Below are positions 23,966 through 31,292 of a stretch of 38,224 bases of DNA, in pieces. How positions within the stretch are numbered: position 1 is the first letter of the stretch; each line of letters begins with the position of its first letter. The DNA comes from Deltaproteobacteria bacterium (lineage in GTDB: Bacteria > Desulfobacterota > UBA8473): assembly GCA_030643245.1 (NCBI GenBank), contig DAOWME010000003.1, positions 1-38,224 on the forward strand, written 5' to 3'. The translations under genes were made by a program, and so were the position numbers. The notes under the pieces were generated by a model. That model had not been told where the DNA came from, made no database searches, and saw only the letters and a list, made by a program, of their open reading frames with translations.

Positions 23966-25147
23966 ATGATTAAGCCGTTCGGATCCGACAAACTAAACCC
24001 GTTGTATGTTTCTGATGATGCAAAACGCGAAGCGCTGATCAAGGAGGCTGAAGGATTACCTTCTGTAGTAATGTCTTCCGCTGCAGCCGGAAACGCCGTC
24101 ATGTTGGGTTCCGGTTACTTTAACCCCCTGACGGGATACATGAACCTCGCCGATTCCAAAAGCGTTGCAGAGAAGATGCAGACCACTTCCGGTTTGCTCT
24201 GGCCGGCGCCTATCGTGAATGTACTAAAAGATGTATCCGCTATCAAAGGCGCCAAACGCATTGCCCTTCGTGATCCCAATGTTGAAGGGAACCCGGTTTT
24301 GGCCATCCAGGACGTGGAAGCTATCGAAGAGGCGAGCGCAGATGATATGAAGATGATAACAGAGAAGGTTTTCCTTACCACGGATGAGAATCATCCCGGG
24401 GTTGCAGCCTTCAATTCAGTTGGCAATTTTTTCGTTTCCGGTCCTATCCAGGTATTGAGCTATTCTTATTTCAAGACTGACTTCCCCGAGACATTTAATA
24501 CCGCAGTAGAACTCCGGGACCACATTGAGAAGCATGGGTGGAAAGAGGTTTGTGCCTTCCAGACCCGTAACCCGATGCACAGGGCACATGAAGAGCTGGT
24601 CAAGATGGCCATGAAGGAGTATAATGCGGATGGCGCTATCATTCACATGCTGCTTGGGAAACTGAAACCGGGTGACATCCCTGCCGATGTTCGGGATGCC
24701 GCTATACGAAAGATGGCGGAACTCTACTTCGAGCCCAATTCACTGGAGATATCGGGCTACGGTTTTGACATGCTCTACGCAGGTCCCCGCGAGGCTGTGC
24801 TACACGCAATATTCCGGCAAAATATGGGCGCTACCGTGCTGATCGTTGGACGTGACCACGCAGGTGTGGGGGACTATTATGGCGGATTTGACGCACAGGC
24901 CATATTTGACGAGGTTCCTGAGGGGGCCCTCGATATAAAGATATTCAAGGGCGATCACACAGTGTGGTGCAAAAAGTGTAAAAATGTCGTGATGATGCGT
25001 GATTGTCCCCATGGCAAGGACGACTACATCATGCTTTCAGGAACAAAGGTTCGCGAAATGCTGGCCGCCGGTCAAGAGCTGCCTCCGGAATTCTCACATC
25101 CGGAAGTGGCACATATACTCATGGGCTATTATAAGAATAGCGACTAA
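23966..25147 (+). CDS. sat: Sulfate adenylyltransferase (ATP sulfurylase)
   Basis: A 393-residue homo-oligomeric ATP sulfurylase that activates sulfate to APS, the first step of the pathway. The nucleotide-binding motif FQTRNPMHRAHEE is at residues 198-210 and GRDHAGVGDYYG at 295-306. A late Cys group (CKKC and CPHGK) in VWCKKCKNVVMMRDCPHGKD is the zinc-binding region seen in prokaryotic Sat. ATG 23966 follows GGAGG by six bases; the in-frame GTG at 23963 is less likely. It is the last gene of the island and is closed by a strong terminator. Confidence 0.97.
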   Translation: MIKPFGSDKLNPLYVSDDAKREALIKEAEGLPSVVMSSAAAGNAVMLGSGYFNPLTGYMNLADSKSVAEKMQTTSGLLWPAPIVNVLKDVSAIKGAKRIALRDPNVEGNPVLAIQDVEAIEEASADDMKMITEKVFLTTDENHPGVAAFNSVGNFFVSGPIQVLSYSYFKTDFPETFNTAVELRDHIEKHGWKEVCAFQTRNPMHRAHEELVKMAMKEYNADGAIIHMLLGKLKPGDIPADVRDAAIRKMAELYFEPNSLEISGYGFDMLYAGPREAVLHAIFRQNMGATVLIVGRDHAGVGDYYGGFDAQAIFDEVPEGALDIKIFKGDHTVWCKKCKNVVMMRDCPHGKDDYIMLSGTKVREMLAAGQELPPEFSHPEVAHILMGYYKNSD

Positions 25148-25170
25148 AACCCGCGGCCTCTATAAACTGG

Positions 25171-25218
25171 AACGCCCTGAGAATACCTTAACGGTCATGT
25201 CTTAGGGCGTTTTTGTTT
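25171..25218 (+). terminator. Rho-independent terminator after sat
   Basis: Arms aacgccctgaga and tcttagggcgtt pair at 11 of 12 positions around a 17-base loop and are followed directly by tttttgttt. It closes the sulfate reduction island and separates it from the convergent minus-strand genes. The opposite strand lacks a T run, so it works mainly in the plus direction. Confidence 0.88.
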
Positions 25219-25294
25219 CGACGTCTGGATTAAATACCCTTCAGCCGTTCCACAGTAAGACGTTCTTATCGCATTTAGGTTACGGAGTTTGGGA

Positions 25295-25807
25295 TCAATC
25301 GTGTAAGAGCTTAATGGCCTCTTGGAGCTTGTCATTACTTGCAGTCATTAGCCTGTCTTTAAGCTTTGCCCTCAGATCCTCAGTTTTACCCTCCTCCACT
25401 TGTTCAAGTCCCAGGGCTTTCTGTATCTTTCCTATATATTCTGAAGGCACCACCGGTTTTTCAATATAGGAATGGGGACCCACAAGGGCCTTTTCAGCCT
25501 TGAGTTTCATGAAATCTTCTTTTCCCAGCTCGTCATGGGCGTGAGCCGTAACAACAATAAAGGGGATGTTTGACCATTCCGGGTTTTTTTGCAAATAGGA
25601 GAGTAATTTAAGCCCTCCCATTTTGGGCATCACAAGATCGAGAGAAATCAGGTCGGGTTTGGAATCACTAATCCTCTCCAGGGCGTGCTTCCCGTTGTTT
25701 GCGGTTATGACATTGAACCCGGAATCCTCCAGTACGGTTTTCAGGAATAATTGGATATCAGGTTCATCGTCTACAACAAGGATTGTCTTATTCTTTATAT
25801 CATCCAT
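25295..25807 (-). CDS. Stand-alone response regulator receiver protein
   Basis: A 170-residue protein with one CheY-like receiver domain: the acidic pair in LVVDDEPDIQ, the phosphorylated Asp in LISLDLVMPKMGG, the Thr/Ser region VVTAHAH and Lys in IEKPVVPSEYIG. No DNA-binding or enzyme output domain follows; the last 40 residues are charged and helical. The ATG at 25807 is preceded by GGAGGG. It is the last gene of a minus-strand operon with the histidine kinase (60-base gap) and the helix-turn-helix regulator, so it is the likely phosphoryl acceptor of that kinase. Its downstream target is unknown. Confidence 0.9.
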   Translation of the reverse strand: MDDIKNKTILVVDDEPDIQLFLKTVLEDSGFNVITANNGKHALERISDSKPDLISLDLVMPKMGGLKLLSYLQKNPEWSNIPFIVVTAHAHDELGKEDFMKLKAEKALVGPHSYIEKPVVPSEYIGKIQKALGLEQVEEGKTEDLRAKLKDRLMTASNDKLQEAIKLLHD

Positions 25808-25867
25808 TTGGCCCTCCACAAAACATAAAAGGTTAGATGCTCTGTTAACTCAACAGAGTGTAACTTC

Positions 25868-27676
25868 TTAAGAACGATCTTTCTCTTCAATTGGAGATGG
25901 CAAACGGTTCCTGGGAAATTCCAGCGCAAAGACCGATCCTTTCCCGAGTGTTGATTTGAAGGATACCTTCCCCCCATGTGCATTGACCATCTTCCTCGTC
26001 ACGAGCAGACCCAAGCCCGTACCCTGTCCGGAACCCTTTGTTGTAAAAAAGCTGGTGAAGACCTTTTTCTTGACCTCATAATCCATGCCGCATCCATTGT
26101 CCTTTATTTCATAACAGATAGTATCGTTTTTTTCAAACAAAGAAAAGGTTATCTTGGGCTTTTTTCTAGTGCTCATAAGACAGGCGTCAATAGCATTAGA
26201 AACCAGGTTGGCAAGACATGTGTGTATACCGTGGGGGTCCATGGGGGCCTCCGCTATATCTTCCTGTAATTCTGTAGAGAATACTATCCCCGATCGTTCG
26301 ATGGTATCTTTATAAAGGTCAACAATATCAGTTGCCATGAAATATGGGCGCGTCAATTCCACCTTGAGGGCGGTTCCCCTTGAAAAACTCAGGAACTCTT
26401 TTACAAAAGAGGAGATTTTTTCGATATTATTTTCGAGCATGCCCCAGCCTTGTTTGACCAATTCATTGTTGTCCCTCTTCATACCGGAGTTAACAACATA
26501 CATACCACCTTCAAGCCCCATGAGAACGTTTTTTATGCCATGGGCAAGCCCGGCCACGGTTTGTCCGACAGCAGCCAGACGTTCCGCCTCAAGCATTTCG
26601 TTTTCCAGTTGCTTTATCTTGCTGAGGTCTTGAAAAAACATTACCTTACCAACATCCTGATCATCCTTTCTCAACCGTGTGCCTGAAAATACTATCGGGA
26701 TACTATTTCCTTTGCGGTCCGTTATTTCACCCTCTCTCAGCATTACAGCGCCATCATTTCGTTCAAGTTCCTTCAAGAATTCACTGGGATATATCTCTTT
26801 CTCAGACATTTTCCCGAGAACTTTTGTTTTGGGATACTTAATCAGGTTTTTCGCTGAAGGGTTATAGATATTTATTATTCCATCTCTATTGCTGGCGATA
26901 ATGCCATCGATGGCATTGTCAATTGTAATTTGTTGAAATTCCAAGGTTTCCTTTAAGCGATCCTCCAACAGGAAGGTCTCTGTTATGTCAATGGCCATTT
27001 CGATCACATAATTTACCTGCCGATCTTCTTTAGAATATGGCGTTGTAGTGACCATATAGATAACTTTATGTCCTTTTTTGTCGTAACCCTCCTGCAGGGA
27101 ATGGTGGGTTCTTCCATCTTTGAAGACCATCTTGGCCGGACATTTTTCACAGATTTCTTTCCTCTTCTTATAGATGTCAAAACAATATTTCCCGGCATCT
27201 TTTCCAAAGGTATTTTGGAAATGCCTGTTGCTGTTTACCACTTCAAAATTCCGGTTAATTACAGTTATATAACACGGAACATTGTCGAAGATTGTCCTGT
27301 ATTCCTTTTGAATCCGCGCCCTCTCAGTAACATCTGTTGACATCTCAATGATATGAGTTATTTCTCCACTCGAATCCCGATAAGGAGATATGTGAACGAG
27401 ACTATACCGAAGGTTGCCTTCCAAATCTCGCCTTTCCTCTTCAGAAACCCTGGTCTTTCCGTCAATAAATGTCTTGGAGGCAAAACAATGTGGGCATTTT
27501 CTTTTTCTATGCTTGTATACCTCAAAGCATCTTTTTCCTTCCCAGGCTCCAAATGTCTCAACAAATTTCTTGTTTGCGTCGACAATCATGTATTTTTTGT
27601 CGATGACAGCAATACTTGTGGGAACTTGATTAAATAAGTCAAAATCCGTCCATTTCTTGGAGTTGATCTCTTTCAT
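25868..27676 (-). CDS. Triple-PAS sensor histidine kinase with Cys motifs
   Basis: A 602-residue cytoplasmic (no membrane segment) sensor kinase. Three PAS domains at about residues 10-115, 125-235 and 245-355. PAS1 holds CFEVYKHRKRKCPHC and PAS2 holds CFDIYKKRKEICEKC, the same C-x(10)-CxxC spacing, suggesting a metal, cluster or redox-active thiol. The dimerisation/phosphoacceptor His is in GQTVAGLAHGIKNVL (near residue 380). The ATPase domain has the N box LVSNAIDAC, DNGCGMD and GQGTGLGLLV. Start ATG 27676; an in-frame GTG at 27688 would overlap the preceding gene. Signal unknown, probably cytoplasmic redox state. Confidence 0.9.
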   Translation of the reverse strand: MKEINSKKWTDFDLFNQVPTSIAVIDKKYMIVDANKKFVETFGAWEGKRCFEVYKHRKRKCPHCFASKTFIDGKTRVSEEERRDLEGNLRYSLVHISPYRDSSGEITHIIEMSTDVTERARIQKEYRTIFDNVPCYITVINRNFEVVNSNRHFQNTFGKDAGKYCFDIYKKRKEICEKCPAKMVFKDGRTHHSLQEGYDKKGHKVIYMVTTTPYSKEDRQVNYVIEMAIDITETFLLEDRLKETLEFQQITIDNAIDGIIASNRDGIINIYNPSAKNLIKYPKTKVLGKMSEKEIYPSEFLKELERNDGAVMLREGEITDRKGNSIPIVFSGTRLRKDDQDVGKVMFFQDLSKIKQLENEMLEAERLAAVGQTVAGLAHGIKNVLMGLEGGMYVVNSGMKRDNNELVKQGWGMLENNIEKISSFVKEFLSFSRGTALKVELTRPYFMATDIVDLYKDTIERSGIVFSTELQEDIAEAPMDPHGIHTCLANLVSNAIDACLMSTRKKPKITFSLFEKNDTICYEIKDNGCGMDYEVKKKVFTSFFTTKGSGQGTGLGLLVTRKMVNAHGGKVSFKSTLGKGSVFALEFPRNRLPSPIEEKDRS

Positions 27677-27678
27677 AC

Positions 27679-28095
27679 TTATTGACACCCATTGATCGGT
27701 TCCTGTCGTTTCGTCACCAATGATTTAACCGGCAGGAAGACAGGACATGACCGGCAGAATTCCATCTTTTCCCCCCAATTTTTGTGGGCTATTCCCTGAC
27801 AAATCGTTCCGTTAATGAACCAGCATAAATGCCCAGAGTGAAATTCCCAGGCAGGACATTTTCTTTTCTTCTCAGGAGGACAATTTTCTACTTCCCAACA
27901 CAACCTCAATGGTGTTTCCTTTGCATGCTTCATGACAAGTAGATATAGTATCTGACGTTCTATATTGCTGGGGATCTTACGCCATCCCTGTTCAAAGCTC
28001 TGGACTGACCTCAGCGACACCCCCATAAGTTCAGCCATCTGTTTTTGGGTTTTATCCAGGTTCGAGCGTATGGTCAAGAATTCCTTGCTATCCAT
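27679..28095 (-). CDS. Helix-turn-helix regulator with Cys-rich C-terminus
   Basis: A 138-residue protein. Residues 8-55 form an XRE-type DNA-binding domain (LDKTQKQMAELMGVSLRSVQ followed by SFEQGWRKIP). The C-terminal half has eight or more cysteines in the pattern CWE-x3-C-x7-CPAWE, LCW, GTICQG and CRSCPVF, which recurs in redox or metal-related regulators and resembles the two-CW motif. The frame is open upstream to 28344, but those codons run through a family A element, so I start at ATG 28095; no clear ribosome binding site is present. It heads the operon with the kinase and receiver protein and is a candidate redox regulator. Confidence 0.82.
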   Translation of the reverse strand: MDSKEFLTIRSNLDKTQKQMAELMGVSLRSVQSFEQGWRKIPSNIERQILYLLVMKHAKETPLRLCWEVENCPPEKKRKCPAWEFHSGHLCWFINGTICQGIAHKNWGEKMEFCRSCPVFLPVKSLVTKRQEPINGCQ

Positions 28096-28169
28096 AATCA
28101 ACCGGTAAGGGAGATTAGTTTGCGTCCGCAAATTCTTTATACATCTGTGGGCTTTTCTCTTCGACTTAA

Positions 28170-28371
28170 GGACGGGGACGAAATAACTTCCCCATTTGTG
28201 CATCTCATCTTCAGGCCATCCCCCGATCGGGGTCGAGGACAGGCTTTGCCCGATCTTCAAACACAAAATCCTCAAAATAGTTCGACTATTCCTGCGGTTT
28301 TGCGTTTTCAGATCAAACAAATCTAACCTAAATCTGAGCGCCAACTTGAGGAAGTTACTTCGTCCCCGTCC
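28170..28371. mobile_element. Family A inverted-repeat element, copy 2 (full length)
   Basis: A 202-bp non-coding element with 22-bp terminal inverted repeats, ggacggggacgaaataactt (plus cc) on the left and its mirror ending in cttcgtccccgtcc on the right, with one mismatch. It contains the palindrome block cccccgatcgggg and the small palindrome aatagttcgactatt. Flanking taag on both sides may be a target duplication. It sits 74 bases upstream of the minus-strand regulator start and just before the DUF445 gene, so it occupies the divergent promoter region. Confidence 0.85.
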
Positions 28372-28406
28372 CTAAGGCTTTCAATACTTTTTCCCAGGGG
28401 GAACAT

Positions 28407-28991
28407 ATGTTTACCATTACCCTTTCCCAATACCTTATTCCACCGGTAATAGGCGGCATAATCGGCTGGTCAACAAACAAGCTGGCCATATGGATGCTCT
28501 TCAACCCGAAAAAGGAAAGAAGGGTTTTTGGCATTCGTATTCCGTTTACTCCCGGGTTGATACCCAGAGATCAAATGAGGATAGCGAGAAGCTTGGGAAG
28601 ACTCGTTGAAGAAAAGCTTATAGACTCGCAGGAGATACATGACAGGATTACAAGGGAAACTGTCAGCGGAAAGATTGAGGAGCTGATGGACAGAGCAGTG
28701 GAAAAGAATATGGGGAAACTCTACTTTCTTATCCCCGAGGCTGCCATGTGCCACGTAAAAAAGCTTGTGGCGCCAAAGATTTCTAGCTTGGTAAGGGATG
28801 AATTGCTGGGCTTCATAGATCTTATAAATTTCAGAGAGCTTGTCGAGGATAGAGTGACTAATTTTCCTTTGGCAGAGCTGGAAGAGGCGATTAGGGGCGT
28901 GGTCAAGAGGCATCTCACGCATATAACACTTCTTGGCGGTGTGTTGGGGGTTATGATTGGACTCGTACAGGTGGCGGTGAGTTTCATATGA
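28407..28991 (+). CDS. DUF445 family membrane protein
   Basis: A 194-residue protein of the DUF445 family (no known function), with hydrophobic segments at residues 9-30 and 170-192 and a helical, charged middle. The N-terminal stretch IGGIIGWSTNKLAIWMLFNP with FTPGLIPRDQMRIARSLG is the family signature. The ribosome binding site is AGGGGG. The gene is bracketed by two similar half-repeats of family A type (28360-28375 and 28993-29010). It is 45 bases before the next gene and may be co-transcribed with it, with no clear functional link. Confidence 0.85.
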   Translation: MFTITLSQYLIPPVIGGIIGWSTNKLAIWMLFNPKKERRVFGIRIPFTPGLIPRDQMRIARSLGRLVEEKLIDSQEIHDRITRETVSGKIEELMDRAVEKNMGKLYFLIPEAAMCHVKKLVAPKISSLVRDELLGFIDLINFRELVEDRVTNFPLAELEEAIRGVVKRHLTHITLLGGVLGVMIGLVQVAVSFI

Positions 28992-28992
28992 A

Positions 28993-29010
28993 TTTCGTCC
29001 CCGCCCCTTA
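28993..29010. repeat. Solo terminal-repeat-like sequence of family A
   Basis: tttcgtccccgcccctta directly after the DUF445 stop resembles the right end of copies 2 and 3 and the mirror of the left end of copy 3. No element body is attached. It may be the relic of an excised or decayed copy. Confidence 0.45.
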
Positions 29011-29036
29011 ACTTTAAAACCAATAGGGGAATCCTG

Positions 29037-30890
29037 ATGATAACAGTTGGGGTACTGACGATTAGTGATAAGGGAGCACGGGGAGAGAGGGAAGATAAGA
29101 GTGGTTTAGGGATAAGAAAGTTGGTAAAGAAACTGCCGGCAAGGGTAGATGCCTATGAAGTGATCCCCGATGAGAGGAATATCATAGCCAACAGGCTAAT
29201 CGATTATGTAGATAACAGGAAACTGGACCTCATTGTTACCACCGGTGGTACCGGGGTAGCCCCCAGGGATGTGACCCCCGACGCTACGTTGAGTATAATA
29301 GAGAAGGAAGTACCGGGGATGGCTGAGGCTATGAGACTGGAGGGGCTTAAGAAGACGTCCCATGCCATGATATCGAGGGCTGTAGTAGGAATTCGGAAGA
29401 GTTCACTTATCGTCAACCTTCCGGGTAGTCCAAAAGCTGTATCAGAAAATCTTAACGCAATCCTGGCCTCACTACCCCATGCAATCGCCAAGATAAAGGG
29501 AGACAACACCGAATGTGGCCCACGACAAGGCATGGAGGGGAAACGCGTTATGCCTGAAGGAAAGTCAAAGAAGAACATTAGAGAGATCTTTGAAAGTGCT
29601 GTTGCTGCAGTGAGGCCTAAGAAGGTCGTTAGTAGAAACGTTCAGTTAATGGATAGCCTGTCAGGAGTTAAACTGTTAATAGGCGGCACGGAATATGACC
29701 TTTCAGAATATCATAGGATACACGTGGTAGGTGCCGGAAAGGCAGCGTCTTCCATGGCCCTGTCAATGGAGGGGATCCTGGGAGAGAGGATCAGTGGGGG
29801 AACGGTTACCGTTAAATACGGGCACCTGGAAGAGTTAGACATAGTACATATCAATGAAGCAGGTCACCCGATTCCTGATGAGGCAGGGATAAAAGGCACC
29901 AGGGATATCCTTGAATTGGTAAAGGGGCTCACCAGCCATGATCTGGTAGTATGCCTGATCTCCGGAGGGGGGTCAGCCTTGATGCCACTACCCTGTGAAG
30001 GGATAAGCCTTGGAGAAAAACAGGATACAACCAGACTGCTTCTGGAATGCGGGGCAACAATAAACGAAATAAACGCCATAAGAAAACATATATCTCAGAT
30101 AAAAGGTGGCAAGCTTGCCGGATATGTATATCCCGCCACCTTGGTTTCCCTGATACTCTCCGATGTTATTGGTGACAGGTTAGACGTCATCGCTTCAGGG
30201 CCAACAGTCCCGGATGAAAGCACCTTCGAAGACTGCCTTAGGATCATAGAAAGATACGGGATCGAGAAGGAGATACCCAAATCAGTCCTGACACATCTCA
30301 CAGATGGATCAAAAGGGATCGTAGAAGAGACTCCAAAGCCAGGTGATGAGATCTTCAGCAAAACCAAAAACTTCGTTATTGGAAGTAACCTTCTGGCCAT
30401 TAATGAAGCAAGAATTCAATCGGAACGGATGGGGTATAATACCCTTATCCTCTCCACTTCCATTGAAGGGGAAACCAAGGATGTGGCCAAGGTACACGCA
30501 GCGATAGCAAGAGAGGTCTTGAACTCCGGGAATCCGTTGAAAAGGCCGGCATGTATCATATCCGGTGGGGAAACTACCGTCACCATCCAGGGCAAAGGCT
30601 TAGGAGGGAGAAACCAGGAGTTTGTGTTAGCTGCCGCTATGGAGATCGACGGATTAGAGGGTGTAACCATTTTAAGCGGGGGGACGGATGGTACTGATGG
30701 CCCAACAGATGCGGCCGGGGCTATTGCCGATGCCCATACCATCGAAAGGGCAAAAAAAGCGAAGATGGATCCCTATTTATACCTTAGAAACAACGATTCC
30801 TATCACTTTTTTCAGAAATTGGACGATCTACTCCTCACAGGTCCCACCAATACAAATGTAATGGATCTCCGATTAATGATAGTGGAGTGA
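29037..30890 (+). CDS. MogA-type molybdopterin domain fused to glycerate 2-kinase
   Basis: One uninterrupted frame of 617 residues. Residues 1-155 are a MogA/MoaB domain (molybdopterin adenylyltransferase): LTISDKGARGEREDKSG, VTTGGTGVAPRDVTPDA (67-83) and NLPGSPKAV. Residues 180-617 are a GckA/TtuD-type glycerate 2-kinase with a MOFRL domain: VVGAGKAA, LISGGGSALMPLP, IRKHISQIKGGKLAG, SGGETTVTIQGKGLGGRNQE and SGGTDGTDGPTDAAGA. Both parts look complete, joined by a linker of about 25 charged residues. The first would act in molybdenum/tungsten cofactor synthesis, the second phosphorylates glycerate to 2-phosphoglycerate. The start is ATG 29037 after AGGGGAA. The two activities have no obvious metabolic link. 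Confidence 0.9.
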   Translation: MITVGVLTISDKGARGEREDKSGLGIRKLVKKLPARVDAYEVIPDERNIIANRLIDYVDNRKLDLIVTTGGTGVAPRDVTPDATLSIIEKEVPGMAEAMRLEGLKKTSHAMISRAVVGIRKSSLIVNLPGSPKAVSENLNAILASLPHAIAKIKGDNTECGPRQGMEGKRVMPEGKSKKNIREIFESAVAAVRPKKVVSRNVQLMDSLSGVKLLIGGTEYDLSEYHRIHVVGAGKAASSMALSMEGILGERISGGTVTVKYGHLEELDIVHINEAGHPIPDEAGIKGTRDILELVKGLTSHDLVVCLISGGGSALMPLPCEGISLGEKQDTTRLLLECGATINEINAIRKHISQIKGGKLAGYVYPATLVSLILSDVIGDRLDVIASGPTVPDESTFEDCLRIIERYGIEKEIPKSVLTHLTDGSKGIVEETPKPGDEIFSKTKNFVIGSNLLAINEARIQSERMGYNTLILSTSIEGETKDVAKVHAAIAREVLNSGNPLKRPACIISGGETTVTIQGKGLGGRNQEFVLAAAMEIDGLEGVTILSGGTDGTDGPTDAAGAIADAHTIERAKKAKMDPYLYLRNNDSYHFFQKLDDLLLTGPTNTNVMDLRLMIVE

Positions 30891-31031
30891 TATAGGCCGG
30901 ATGGGATACCCTCTTTAGCGGGGATAGAGCGGGGATAGTAGAGCAGGATAGGGGACGTCCGGAAAGCGCCGGGATAAACAGGCATAGAGTATGGGATGAA
31001 AGAGCCCTACATGAAAGGAGTAGCTGAACCA

Positions 31032-31292
31032 TCATGGCCCCGAGCTATGCGTCGATGACAAGTAATGACATGGCGAAGCGTAACGGTTGACGCACGGGTA
31101 CCGCTTTGAATCCGGCTTACCCTGTTCATCTGTATTGAACTCCCACACAGAAAGGGTAAAATAGTCATTTTCTTCCCATCCGTCTTGCCCTATAAGACCG
31201 GCTGTTGATGTCCCCACAAAAAAAAGCGCGGCCAGGCACAGGACAAGAGAAGCGGAATGTTTTTTTATAAGGTAGCCTCTTCTATTTCTCAT
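31032..31292 (-). CDS. Small putative exported protein after cobN
   Basis: An 86-residue protein starting at an ATG that overlaps the cobN stop by 11 bases, which suggests translational coupling. The N-terminus (basic residues, then SASLVLCLAALFFVGTSTAG) looks like a signal peptide or lipoprotein-type signal, followed by an acidic, aromatic region (DGWEENDYFTLSVWEF). The last 30 residues, with two cysteines, look less protein-like and may come from a frameshift. I do not recognise a family. Its partners would be the upstream receptor and chelatase, so a role in metal or corrinoid uptake is possible. Confidence 0.45.
   Translation of the reverse strand: MRNRRGYLIKKHSASLVLCLAALFFVGTSTAGLIGQDGWEENDYFTLSVWEFNTDEQGKPDSKRYPCVNRYASPCHYLSSTHSSGP

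Noticed and set aside
28096-28344. N-terminal extension of the helix-turn-helix regulator
   Set aside because: The extra codons are translation of a family A element; the family fold begins at ATG 28095.
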